Source of the DNA: Prevotellaceae bacterium
Lineage (GTDB): Bacteria; Bacteroidota; Bacteroidia; Bacteroidales; Bacteroidaceae
NCBI GenBank assembly: GCA_029219385.1
Contig: JAQXTH010000008.1
Span: 1-64,000 of the forward strand
Direction of reading: 5' to 3'
Length of the DNA: 64,000 nt
Below the pieces are notes generated by a model, which was not told the origin of the DNA, made no database searches, and saw nothing but the letters and a program-made list of their open reading frames with translations. Below, in pieces: positions 17,122-24,964 of the stretch. The number at the start of each line of letters is the position of its first letter. Position 1 is the first letter of the stretch. The translations under genes and the position numbers were made by a program.

Positions 17122-17247
17122 AGGTTGTGTCATCATTAACCAAAATGACTCTCACAAATCTCATGTCCACGATTTGACTACTATCAATATAGCCCAAAAA
17201 CTCGCGAAAACTCTCTTTGTGGTTCATGATTTATGATAACACAACCT
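17122..17247. repeat. 126-bp element with 20-bp imperfect terminal inverted repeats (AGGTTGTGT)
   Basis: The left end (17122-17141) and the complement of the right end (17228-17247) match at 17 of 20 positions, both starting AGGTTGTGT. A 37-bp sequence with the same ends is at 36608-36644, consistent with a deleted copy of the same family. A 36-codon frame on the minus strand (17117-17227, MNHKESFREFLGYIDSS...) fills the interior and ends 13 bases before the lipoprotein start. It may be a miniature inverted-repeat element or an IS remnant. No transposase is recognised. Confidence 0.55.
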
Positions 17248-17365
17248 CAATTTTTTAAAAAACTACAAGCAAGGACTTGAAGGGTGAGCCCCCCCCTTTT
17301 TTTTGTCGATGCAGACATTGCTGCAACAAACGGCTCTTAATATCTCTGGTAACCTATGGGAGGGG

Positions 17366-18262
17366 TCACACCAAATGGCGGATAATCTCCTCTCTGTCGC
17401 CCTCGAGCATGTCTATCACAGGAATTTCAATCATCGTATATGCTCCGGGCTGTTGTTTCATCGAGGCACGCGCCACATTGACAAGCACCTGGGCAGTGAG
17501 AGCCGGATTGTTTATCTTCATGTTAAATTCAAAGAGTTGGTTGTGGGTCTTTCCACTCACTCCCTTACGCACGAGGTTTACACCATGACCCACATCGTTG
17601 AGACTGTCCACACTGTCAACTTGGGTTACATGGGTTTCGTCGTTCACAAAATAAGGGTCGGCTTTGATGGCTGCCTCTACGGTTTTGAAATCTGCGCCCT
17701 CTTCAAGTTCTACATAGACCATGCGACGATGAATGCCGGTGCCCACAGGAATTGTCATCGAAAGGGCATCTTTCACTCCCTCTATCGCCCTCACAGCCAC
17801 AGAGTGACCCATGCTGCGACCCGGTCCGAAATTGGTGTAGCTCACGCCCTTGGGCGCAAGGCTCTCCATCAGAGTGCGCACGATAGAGTCCGACCCGGGG
17901 TCCCAGCCAGCCGAGATAATGCTCACGGCTCCATGCTTCTTGGCCTCAGCGTCGAGCGACCTGCGCAAATCAACTATCTTTGTGTGAATGTCAAAAGAAT
18001 CTACTGTGTTAATGCCAAGGGCGAGACATTGTTTTGCATACTCCTCTACCTTGCGTGTAGGGGTGGCCAAAATAGCCACGTCGACCTCGCCCAATTCGGC
18101 TATATTGCCAACCACGCGATAAGCCGACAGTTCCGCCGGTTTGTCCTCAACATTGCGTCTCACAACGCCCACACATTCCATATCCGACGAAGCCTCTATC
18201 GCCTCGAGCGAATACTTTCCGATATTGCCATATCCCACTATGGCCACTTTAATTTTATTCAT
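17366..18262 (-). CDS. ddh: meso-Diaminopimelate D-dehydrogenase
   Basis: NADPH-dependent one-step amination of tetrahydrodipicolinate to meso-diaminopimelate, for lysine and peptidoglycan. 298 residues. The dinucleotide-binding start is [20 protein letters not shown]; family blocks include [43 protein letters not shown] and [11 protein letters not shown]. It is monocistronic, with its own promoter at 18304-18333. A long antisense frame at 17303-18277 is a shadow. Confidence 0.94.
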   Translation of the reverse strand: MNKIKVAIVGYGNIGKYSLEAIEASSDMECVGVVRRNVEDKPAELSAYRVVGNIAELGEVDVAILATPTRKVEEYAKQCLALGINTVDSFDIHTKIVDLRRSLDAEAKKHGAVSIISAGWDPGSDSIVRTLMESLAPKGVSYTNFGPGRSMGHSVAVRAIEGVKDALSMTIPVGTGIHRRMVYVELEEGADFKTVEAAIKADPYFVNDETHVTQVDSVDSLNDVGHGVNLVRKGVSGKTHNQLFEFNMKINNPALTAQVLVNVARASMKQQPGAYTMIEIPVIDMLEGDREEIIRHLV

Positions 18263-18303
18263 ATCTATTTGGTTTGAGTTTTTTCTGTTGAAATTTCTAA
18301 AAG

Positions 18304-18333
18304 CAAAATTATAACATTTTTATCTTTAGCAAG
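18304..18333 (-). promoter_or_regulatory. Promoter of ddh
   Basis: On the minus strand CTTG (complement of 18330-18333) precedes TAATTTTG (complement of 18304-18311) by 18 bp, close to the Bacteroidetes consensus. The ddh ATG is 42 bases downstream. Confidence 0.6.
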
Positions 18334-18393
18334 GCCTTTTGTATTAAAATTTTCTTTTTAATCTTCAAAAAACTATCATAACGAAAAAGCCTG

Positions 18394-19560
18394 CTATCTC
18401 CCCGTTACAAAATCGATCATCGGTCTGCACAACCTTCTCAACACCACAAACAATGCCACACTGACGACAAACGTTAACAGTCCGCAGCAAATATACTCAA
18501 CCAAAGCCACCCCACCGCTCTCTGACTGCGACCACACTGACGACTTCACCCACTCCACCGGTCTCATGCCCCAAAAAGGTATCACTGCTGCGTGAATGGC
18601 AAACACGAAAAAAGACATCTGGCCCACCAACCGGCGCCCCACACGGTCAACCAAACCAACCGGCCACAATCGCCGCTCCACATAAATCGAAGCGCCACAA
18701 ATCACGGCTACCACACCAACCACCAAAAATAACAAATGAACATAACCATCAACCGGGGTTCCATCAACCAAAATATCTATCAACAACAAAACCACGGCCA
18801 AAGAAATCACAACGGCAGCGTGCCTTCGCGCCTCATTCACCAACGAGCCTTTGTTTAATGCCACCCATGCTCCCATGCTGAAAAACATACACGAAGTGAC
18901 CCCGAAACCCGGCAACGGAATCCACACTCCCGTTGCCACACACACTGCCACCAACCACAGCCAGCCTCTACGCAAAAACTTCATGGCAAAAACCAACATA
19001 GGCGACATCAAAACCAACACTATCAAGTCGCGCACAAACCACAACGGCACGTTAATCGGATAAGCCGTTGCCTTGGATATGCCAATCAGATTAACGCTGT
19101 GACCCGTGGTATGAGCATCCCAAAAACAATGCAACCAACGACCTCCGCCAAATGTCGAAGCAAAAGCCTCGCCCAGTGAGCGACCATTCATCAATGCCGC
19201 TGTAAGCAACCCTGCCATTGACAACAAATTAAAAACCAAATAAGGCACCACCAAGGAGCGAAACCTCTTTCTTATCTTCACTCCACAAAAAGAAAGCAGC
19301 CCCCCACGCGCCAAGTCGCAGCCGACAAAAAACAAATAACCTGCCACCACAAAAAACGTGGGCACGGCCAATGCCGACAACTCGTTGGTCACCACACAAA
19401 CCACCAATCTGAACACGTCTTTCCCCTCCATGTCAAACCACGCAACATCGGCTCCGCTCGCCCTTATGCCCAGATGAATGAAAATCACACCCAAGGCCAT
19501 AGGCACGCGCAAAAAACCGATTGTTTCTGAGTCGAGAAGAGGTACACTAACTTTATTCAT
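18394..19560 (-). CDS. Membrane acyltransferase (acyltransferase 3 family)
   Basis: About 388 residues from the ATG at 19560 (MNKVSVPLLDSETIGFLRVPMALGVIFIHLG); an upstream in-frame ATG at 19596 adds 12 residues. About ten hydrophobic segments with the acyltransferase-3 layout: an N-terminal RVPMALGVIFIHLG helix with its His, then VPTFFVVAGYLFF, VPLWFVRDLIVL and VFAIHAAVIPFWG. Such proteins add acetyl or succinyl groups to surface sugars; the substrate here is unknown. It is divergent from rmuC and has no surface-polysaccharide genes beside it. Confidence 0.8.
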   Translation of the reverse strand: MNKVSVPLLDSETIGFLRVPMALGVIFIHLGIRASGADVAWFDMEGKDVFRLVVCVVTNELSALAVPTFFVVAGYLFFVGCDLARGGLLSFCGVKIRKRFRSLVVPYLVFNLLSMAGLLTAALMNGRSLGEAFASTFGGGRWLHCFWDAHTTGHSVNLIGISKATAYPINVPLWFVRDLIVLVLMSPMLVFAMKFLRRGWLWLVAVCVATGVWIPLPGFGVTSCMFFSMGAWVALNKGSLVNEARRHAAVVISLAVVLLLIDILVDGTPVDGYVHLLFLVVGVVAVICGASIYVERRLWPVGLVDRVGRRLVGQMSFFVFAIHAAVIPFWGMRPVEWVKSSVWSQSESGGVALVEYICCGLLTFVVSVALFVVLRRLCRPMIDFVTGR

Positions 19561-19647
19561 AGAGCGAAGATAACGCTTTCCGTCAAGAAACCACATAATC
19601 TCCTACCCTCTTTTTATACCACTCGCCATTTTGTCACTCCCCTCATA

Positions 19648-19678
19648 GTTGCAACACCAATGAAAAGACTTAAATTTG
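19648..19678 (+). promoter_or_regulatory. Promoter of rmuC
   Basis: GTTG at 19648-19651 and TAAATTTG at 19671-19678 are separated by 19 bp. The box lies 29 bases before the ATG at 19708, which supports that start over the ATG at 19660. Confidence 0.55.
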
Positions 19679-19707
19679 CACAAAGAAACATATTCCAAAA
19701 CCAAACC

Positions 19708-21135
19708 ATGACCACATATCTTATCCTTATCGTCGGCTGCATTGCTTCGGCCATTATATTCTTCATCATTGGACGTAAATCTACAAACACCAATACTTTG
19801 TCCAACAAAAACAAACAACTCGAGCAACAAATTCTCAACCATACGGAAGAAATCATACAAATCACCTCTCAACGCGATGTGGCAGTCAGCAACATCTCAA
19901 TGCTTCAAGACTCTATCAATAACCTAAAAGCGGAACACCAAAAACGTCTTGAAGAAACTCTCAACAACCATAACAACCAACTGAAGCAAATCAAACTCGA
20001 CCACGACAAGCAAATCGAACTTCTTAAAGAAACCTATAATAAGCAACTCTCCGACCGACTCGCCCTCATCGCAGAGCAGATGAAGACCTCCTCTGAAACG
20101 GTGCTCAAAGCCAGACAAGACGAACTCGGCAAGCACAACCGCGAAGAGGTTTCAAAAATCATCGACCCCCTCCAAAAAAGCCTCAAAGACATGGAGCAGG
20201 CTCTCACCCTCACCAAGGAACAACAACGCGATGCCCTTGCCCGACTTGACGAAACCATTAAACTGAGCATGGCAAAAACCATCTCGCTCGGTGAGACAGC
20301 CGACCGGCTCACCCGCGCCCTCACCGGAGAAGTGAAGGTGCAAGGCAATTTTGGAGAACTCAAACTCAAGCAATTGCTCGAAGACCTCGAATTGAAAGAA
20401 GGGGAACAGTTTGACACGCAGCAAACCCTCCGCAACAAATTTGGCAAAGCCATGAAAGACGACGATGGCAAAGGACTGATACCCGACTTTATCCTCCATT
20501 TTCCCGACAACCGCCATGTGGTGGTAGACGCAAAAATGTCGCTCACCGACTATGAGCGATATATGAACACCGATGAAAACACAGCCGAAAAATCTGCCTT
20601 TCTCAAAGCCCACATAGATAGCGTCAGGGCCCAGGTGAAACGCCTCGCGCGCAAAGACTACACACGCTATCTGCCCAAAGACTGCAACCGCCTCTCGTTT
20701 GCCATCATGTATATCCCTATAGAGGGGGCGTTTAATCTCGCCATGCTCAACGACCCACCCCTTTGGCGCGAAGCCTACGACCAAGGAGTGCTTATTCTCG
20801 GGCCCCACACAATGTATATGAACCTGCGCGTGTTGGAAATGATGTGGCGACAGGTGCGCCAACTCAAAAACCAACAAACCATGATCGATGCCGCCGACAC
20901 TGTGATAGAACGAGTGCAAGACTTTGCTCTGCGCTTCTCCGATGTAGAGTCAAGTCTTAACGACACCGTGAAAAAAATGAACTCATTCAAGATAACCACC
21001 TCCGACAGTGGGCGCAGCATCATCACCGCTGCACGACAACTTATCAAAGCCGGTGCACACGAAAACAAAAAGAAAAAATCGCTCAACGACACCACCGAGG
21101 CCCTTTTTGGCGAAAATATATTGCCAGAAGAATAA
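19708..21135 (+). CDS. rmuC: DNA recombination protein RmuC homologue
   Basis: 475 residues from the ATG at 19708 (MTTYLILIVGCIASAIIFFIIG, one N-terminal membrane helix). Residues ~30-190 are a long coiled coil rich in K, E and Q; the RmuC domain follows (GNFGELKLKQLLEDLELKEGEQF, VVDAKMSLTDYERYM, FAIMYIPIEGAFNLAM, TMYMNLRVLEMMWRQ), with nuclease-like acidic residues in VVDAKMS. RmuC limits DNA inversions in E. coli; its biochemistry is poorly known. Followed by the repeat-borne promoter region of rubredoxin. Confidence 0.9.
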   Translation: MTTYLILIVGCIASAIIFFIIGRKSTNTNTLSNKNKQLEQQILNHTEEIIQITSQRDVAVSNISMLQDSINNLKAEHQKRLEETLNNHNNQLKQIKLDHDKQIELLKETYNKQLSDRLALIAEQMKTSSETVLKARQDELGKHNREEVSKIIDPLQKSLKDMEQALTLTKEQQRDALARLDETIKLSMAKTISLGETADRLTRALTGEVKVQGNFGELKLKQLLEDLELKEGEQFDTQQTLRNKFGKAMKDDDGKGLIPDFILHFPDNRHVVVDAKMSLTDYERYMNTDENTAEKSAFLKAHIDSVRAQVKRLARKDYTRYLPKDCNRLSFAIMYIPIEGAFNLAMLNDPPLWREAYDQGVLILGPHTMYMNLRVLEMMWRQVRQLKNQQTMIDAADTVIERVQDFALRFSDVESSLNDTVKKMNSFKITTSDSGRSIITAARQLIKAGAHENKKKKSLNDTTEALFGENILPEE

Positions 21136-21172
21136 AAAACACACCAACTACCCACCCCCTTTTCACCAAAAA

Positions 21173-21306
21173 CACTACCTTTGCTTTATAAAAAGCGAAA
21201 ATAGGCTGCACCTCGGCATAATAAATCGGCAAGCCGCTTTCTTCTGCGCTCGGTTTGCACTATCTTTGTAAAAACAAAAAGAAAAAAGGCTGCACCTCGG
21301 CCTGCA
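21173..21306 (+). repeat. Third copy and truncated fourth copy of the 86-bp repeat
   Basis: 21173-21257 matches the 12109/12195 units almost base for base (85 bp). It is followed by CACTATCTTTG and a shortened unit that keeps only AAAAAGGCTGCACCTCGGC. TACCTTTG (21176-21183) and TATCTTTG (21260-21267) are both good -7 boxes; the second lies 96 bases before the rubredoxin ATG and is probably its promoter. Confidence 0.8.
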
Positions 21307-21362
21307 CTTTCATCACAACCATTAACACTCAACACATAATAAAACATTTAAAACAAAACAAC

Positions 21363-21524
21363 ATGAAAAAGTATGTATGCGACGTATGCGGCTACGTTTA
21401 CGACCCCGCAGTAGGCGATCCCGACAACGGCATTGCGCCCGGCACAAGTTTTGAAGACCTGCCCGACACATGGGAATGCCCTCTTTGCAACGTTGGCAAA
21501 GACCAATTCAGCGTTGAAGAATAA
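21363..21524 (+). CDS. Rubredoxin
   Basis: Small iron protein for electron transfer, often to rubrerythrin or oxygen-defence enzymes in anaerobes. 53 residues; Fe ligands are C6 and C9 (YVCDVCGY) and C39 and C42 (WECPLCNVG). The ATG at 21363 is the family start; an in-frame ATG at 21255 lies in the repeat and would add a foreign tail. A terminator follows at once. Confidence 0.95.
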   Translation: MKKYVCDVCGYVYDPAVGDPDNGIAPGTSFEDLPDTWECPLCNVGKDQFSVEE

Positions 21525-21570
21525 TCACGCAACCACACACAAGCGAGACCCTCTCGCCACAAATCAACAC

Positions 21571-21616
21571 ACAACAGCAGAGAAACTTCTTTCTACATCT
21601 CTGCTGTTGTTTTTAA
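21571..21616 (+). terminator. Rubredoxin terminator
   Basis: CAACAGCAGAGA (21572-21583) pairs with TCTCTGCTGTTG, followed by a run of T on the plus strand. Confidence 0.85.
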
Positions 21617-21621
21617 TTTTC

Positions 21622-21658
21622 AAGTAGGTCAGAAGACGTTTGTTTTCTGACCTACTTT
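21622..21658. terminator. Second hairpin after rubredoxin
   Basis: AAGTAGGTCAGAA (21622-21634) and TTCTGACCTACTT (21645-21657) form a perfect 13-bp stem followed by TTATTTTTG. Either a backup terminator or another intergenic palindrome. Confidence 0.55.
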
Positions 21659-21804
21659 TATTTTTGTTCTATCGGGTCACGTTGAATAGAATCGCAAACA
21701 GTCAACCTTCATAGAAATAATGAATCAAGAGTGTAAACAACAATAGTATTAACAAACAAAACTGTCAACCAAAATCAGTACACGTCATCGATTTATTTCC
21801 GGCC

Positions 21805-21870
21805 GGAGATACTAGTATTTTCGGGCGGAAATCTTAGTATCTTCGGGCGGAAATACTAGTATTTTCGCCC
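21805..21870. repeat. Array of three 22-bp ACTAGT-centred palindromic units
   Basis: Units begin at 21805, 21827 and 21849. Each has the form GGA(A/G)AT-(ACTAGT or CTTAGT)-AT(T/C)TTCG(G/C)(G/C)C. The last unit with its flanks is a near-perfect palindrome (CGGGCGGAAATACTAGTATT and its complement), and the left flank TTTATTTCCGG mirrors the right flank CCCGAAGATAAA. The stretch 21660-22190 has no gene; apart from this array and the hairpins nothing is recognised in it. Confidence 0.8.
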
Positions 21871-21943
21871 GAAGATAAATGGAAAAGTACGCTCGCAAAA
21901 ACCGTTGATGAGCCTCAATACACAAATCCGTTGATCCGACAAC

Positions 21944-21970
21944 AAAAAAAAGGTGTGTCACCACACCTTT
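21944..21970 (-). terminator. Minus-strand terminator downstream of the GNAT gene
   Basis: AAAGGTGTG (21949-21957) and CACACCTTT (21962-21970) form a stem; read on the minus strand it is followed by a run of eight T. It lies 220 bases beyond the GNAT stop codon and beyond the left direct repeat. Confidence 0.65.
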
Positions 21971-22138
21971 ATCAAACATTTACCTAAAAATTCAGCACCT
22001 TGTCGACATATTGCTTTCTCTCTATTAGTTCCATCTGCATCAGCTTTCACTATTACAAATGTAAAACATAAGACCTCTTCTTAAATTATACGTTTTCTTA
22101 ACTTATACCTTAAAAACTCGGAAATTATGAGGAGTTTC

Positions 22139-22175
22139 TCACATGGAAGTTTGAAAAAAGAAATCCCCATATGCA
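22139..22175. repeat. Left 37-bp direct repeat flanking the GNAT module
   Basis: Begins TCACATGGAAGTTTG. The first 31 bases are identical to 23223-23253 and 35 of 37 match overall. The two copies are in the same orientation, 1,084 bp apart. Confidence 0.8.
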
Positions 22176-22190
22176 AATGAATACATGTTC

Positions 22191-22787
22191 CTACCTATAT
22201 TCTTCTACCATCGACATCAAGTCGTAGAACATCAAGCGAGTGTTCAATGATGTTTCTGAGGTGATGTGACGGTAGTCTTTCTCTTGTTGCTCGGTACTGA
22301 ATACCGTTGTGAAACCATTTTGCTCATAAAACGCCATCGTTGATGGGATGTTATATGCGTCAACAATCACAAATCGGCATCCTGTCTTATTTAGAGGTTC
22401 GATGAACCAGAGCTTGATGAAATCGAGAACATCACTGCCTATATGCTTTGAACGGAATTCGGAAGAAACTCCCAGCCTTGCCACTAATACAGCAGGATAG
22501 TCCTTCAATGCTTTTGCATGTGGTATGCCGGCCTCTATTTTCTTTCGGCGTGCATTGGGCAAATCGCTAACCCTGACTCCAGCATTGGCAAGGGTAAATG
22601 CGCACACGACTTTGTCCGGCTCTTCATTTAACCTATAGCAATAGGTCTTGCCCAACAACTGCTTGGTAAAATCAAAACAATCGTTGCTAAAGAACCCGTC
22701 TATGTCAATATCTCCACAATTGAAGCCTTCAAGTTCCTTTGGTTCGTTAACGGAAAACAGTGAGCAGTGTTCTTTCAGAAAACTCAT
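22191..22787 (-). CDS. GNAT-family N-acetyltransferase
   Basis: 198 residues. The GNAT core shows as VLVARLGVSSEFRSKHIGSDVLDFIKLWF (acetyl-CoA binding, R/Q-x-x-G/A type with K-H-I-G), followed by CRFVIVDAYNIPSTMAFYEQNGFTTVF. The gene overlaps the upstream small gene by four bases. A GNAT protein paired with a tiny upstream partner resembles GNAT toxin-antitoxin modules (TacT/AtaT type), but the partner does not look like the known RHH antitoxins, so this is only a hypothesis. Bounded by 37-bp direct repeats. Confidence 0.8.
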   Translation of the reverse strand: MSFLKEHCSLFSVNEPKELEGFNCGDIDIDGFFSNDCFDFTKQLLGKTYCYRLNEEPDKVVCAFTLANAGVRVSDLPNARRKKIEAGIPHAKALKDYPAVLVARLGVSSEFRSKHIGSDVLDFIKLWFIEPLNKTGCRFVIVDAYNIPSTMAFYEQNGFTTVFSTEQQEKDYRHITSETSLNTRLMFYDLMSMVEEYR

Positions 22788-22978
22788 CTTCTTCCTAAAT
22801 GGGCTTTTGACAACATGCTATACAACTCGGCAAACTTCTTTTCAAGAATTGCCTCGTCTGCTTTCTTCTGCTCTTCCGTGCGGTTGAGGTATCGCTGGTA
22901 ATTAGCCTGCGCACGCTCCTCGAATCGCTGAGCCACTTCACCAGTCAATACTGGTATGGATGCTATCGGTAGTGCCAT
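22784..22978 (-). CDS. Small conserved-looking protein upstream of the GNAT gene
   Basis: 64 residues: MALPIASIPVLTGEVAQRFEERAQAN, then a highly charged helical tail (RTEEQKKADEAILEKKFAELYSML). Not recognised with certainty. The P-x-L-x-G-E-x-A-x-x-F start and helical tail look like a small partner protein rather than a random frame, and the ATGA overlap with the GNAT gene indicates coupled translation. A promoter sits upstream at 23020-23051. It could be an antitoxin; no DNA-binding motif is evident. Confidence 0.6.
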   Translation of the reverse strand: MALPIASIPVLTGEVAQRFEERAQANYQRYLNRTEEQKKADEAILEKKFAELYSMLSKAHLGRR

Positions 22979-23019
22979 ATCTTTTATTATTTACTATTCA
23001 ACATTATATATTTCCTTGC

Positions 23020-23051
23020 AAAGGTACTTAGAAAAAATGAGAGTAAGCAAG
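23020..23051 (-). promoter_or_regulatory. Promoter of the small-protein/GNAT operon
   Basis: On the minus strand CTTG (complement of 23048-23051) and TACCTTTG (complement of 23020-23027) are 20 bp apart. The rest of 22979-23290 contains no gene that I can support. Confidence 0.6.
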
Positions 23052-23222
23052 GTTTTGGATTTTTTCTTAGTTGAACAAGGTGAAATTTCTGCTTTTCGAG
23101 CTGATTTTGGCAAAAATCAACAAGTAAAGACAGATTTTCTCCTGTTCAAAATTTGTACCGTTTTGAAATTGTTTTTTTATGAAAGTACAGTGGCTCAGCG
23201 TGTTAGGAGATGCAAAAGGGCT

Positions 23223-23259
23223 TCACATGGAAGTTTGAAAAAAGAAATCCCCACATACA
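23223..23259. repeat. Right 37-bp direct repeat flanking the GNAT module
   Basis: Second copy of the repeat at 22139-22175, same orientation, ending in CCCCACATACA rather than CCCCATATGCA. Confidence 0.8.
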
Positions 23260-23293
23260 GATTCCCACGCAGGGGCAAATGGGGCAGATATAA

Positions 23294-23333
23294 AAAAAGT
23301 GCCGCAACTCCAAAACGGAGAACGGCACTTTTT
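23294..23333. terminator. Terminator of the OmpA-family gene
   Basis: AAAAAGTGCCG (23294-23304) pairs with CGGCACTTTTT (23323-23333); on the minus strand it is followed by a T run, 30 bases after the OmpA stop. Confidence 0.8.
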
Positions 23334-23364
23334 AAATACTATTATGAAAAGAAATAGAAAAATC

Positions 23365-24513
23365 TTACTTTGTGATAGTAGAGATTGCTACGCGGTTCCA
23401 AGTAGGCTCAGAGAATACATCACCTACGCCACAACCTTGAGCCTCGATGCGAGAAGCTTCAATCTTATATTTCTTAACGAGCATCTTCTTAACAGCCTCT
23501 GCACGAGCAACAGACAATTTCTGGTTGAGAGCAGCAGGACCTTCGGGAGAAGCATAACCCTTTACAGAAACTCTGGCACCGGGATTGTTCTTGAGGAAAG
23601 AAGCAACGCGAGCAACGTTGGGCACCTGAGCCTTAGAGATTACAGACTTGCCACAAGCGAAGAATACGTTGGTTTCATAAGTATTGACAGCCTTTGCTTC
23701 AACAGCAGCCGGTTTTTTCTTGTTGCGGCAGTCGTTGAGTTCGTCCTGCAACTTCTTGATGGCAGCAGCGTCGGCAGCAATTTTCTGATCCTTGGCACCG
23801 AGTTGGTTGCGAAGGTCATTGATTTTTGCGTTGAGACCATCAACTTCAGCTTGGTCGTATTCTTTTACGAGCACGAAGTTGTGGGTGCCATTAGAATTTT
23901 TAAATTTGTAGGTAACACCTGCAGCAATCTCAAAACGAGCGAGGTTGGCATTGTAGCTCTGACCTACCTGAGTGTAGCCACCGTCGCCAAGAGCCCATAC
24001 GATAGCGGGCTTAACATTGATTTGCCATGCCTTGTCAGCACCAACGTTGAAACCGATGTTAAGACCGGCCTTGCTGGTGAGGAGGTTCACGTCGTTGTAT
24101 TCGCCGGGATAGTACTCATGACCCCAACCGAAACCGTAAACAGCCTTTACGTCAACAAGACGAGGCTCGCCTTTGTAACCCCAGATGAGGTTGGTGAGGT
24201 TAAAGCTCATCAAACCGCTGATGTTGGAAGCATCAAATGCGTTTGAGCTGTGGAAACGTGTGTTGTGACCACCGTTGATCAGAGTGTTGCCTTCAATGGC
24301 AAGACCGAACACCGGAGTAAGTTCCTTTGCGATGGTAATACCAACGATAGGACGAAGGTCACCAATGAAACTGTGGTGAGTGAGAGGAGTAAGACCACCG
24401 GCTTGAAGGCCAACAGACCAGTTGTCGGTGAACTTGCTGCCACGCACGGTTGTTTGTGCTGTTGCAAACGAAACAGTTGCACAAACGGCAAGAAGCATAA
24501 AAAATTTCTTCAT
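23365..24513 (-). CDS. OmpA-family outer membrane protein
   Basis: 382 residues. Signal peptide MKKFFMLLAVCATVSFATAQ; residues ~25-225 form a beta-barrel-like N-terminal domain; ~226-270 a coiled coil (LNAKINDLRNQLGAKDQKIAADAAAIKKLQDELNDC); the C-terminal OmpA peptidoglycan-binding domain contains NVFFACGKSVISKAQ, VSVKGYASPEGPAALNQKLSVARAEAV and RIEAQGCGVGD. The C-terminus ends TWNRVAISTITK. A major, probably abundant porin-like protein linking outer membrane and wall. Confidence 0.9.
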   Translation of the reverse strand: MKKFFMLLAVCATVSFATAQTTVRGSKFTDNWSVGLQAGGLTPLTHHSFIGDLRPIVGITIAKELTPVFGLAIEGNTLINGGHNTRFHSSNAFDASNISGLMSFNLTNLIWGYKGEPRLVDVKAVYGFGWGHEYYPGEYNDVNLLTSKAGLNIGFNVGADKAWQINVKPAIVWALGDGGYTQVGQSYNANLARFEIAAGVTYKFKNSNGTHNFVLVKEYDQAEVDGLNAKINDLRNQLGAKDQKIAADAAAIKKLQDELNDCRNKKKPAAVEAKAVNTYETNVFFACGKSVISKAQVPNVARVASFLKNNPGARVSVKGYASPEGPAALNQKLSVARAEAVKKMLVKKYKIEASRIEAQGCGVGDVFSEPTWNRVAISTITK

Positions 24514-24902
24514 GTTTTTAATGTTTTTTTGAATTGCCCCGTGAGGGGTTCTTCACGGTTAATAATATTACAAATTTGTTTACTTTTTGTTTAGTCTTTC
24601 ATACAAAGTCCTCTATCGAAGAGAGCCTTTGGACGCAAAGGAAGCATTTTTTTTTCATACAACGAACATTTTTAGCGAGAATTTTCGCTTTTAAAAGGCA
24701 AAAAGCGCGCTTTTTCGTTTCTTTCACTTTGTTTTGAGTATTTATGCACTCTCGGATTGACTTTATTTCGAGGTTTAACCCATATCAGTCATTAGACCGC
24801 AGATAACTATTTTTACACTAATATCAGTTACGTTTCTGCTCCTATATGCTCCATCTTGTGCCTTTCTCTCCACTCCCACCGACAGTGCAAAGACTTACAT
24901 AG
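24514..24902. other. Intergenic region upstream of the OmpA gene
   Basis: AT-rich and without coding potential. CAAATTTG on the minus strand near 24570 is a possible imperfect -7 box for the OmpA gene with a leader of some 50 bases. An inverted run GCGAAAATTCTCGC-like and AAAAGCGCGCTTTT near 24676-24715 could form hairpins. Nothing else is recognised. Confidence 0.35.
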
Positions 24903-24949
24903 AAAACGCCTCCGACCATGCCGGAACGAGGCGGTCGGAGGCGTTTTTA
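24903..24949. terminator. Terminator of mdh
   Basis: AAAACGCCTCCGACC (24903-24917) and GGTCGGAGGCGTTTT (24933-24947) form a perfect 15-bp stem with T-rich ends on both strands. It lies just after the mdh stop codon. Confidence 0.85.
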
Positions 24950-24964
24950 TAAATAATTCAATTC

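Noticed and set aside
17303..18277. 324-codon plus-strand frame
   Set aside because: It is antisense to ddh almost end to end; the minus-strand product has all ddh motifs.
21805..21870. Possible CRISPR or attachment-site array
   Set aside because: Units abut with no spacers, and no integrase gene is near.
22956..23357. 133-codon plus-strand frame through the GNAT promoter and the right direct repeat
   Set aside because: It spans a promoter, a direct repeat and the OmpA terminator, and its composition is that of non-coding DNA.
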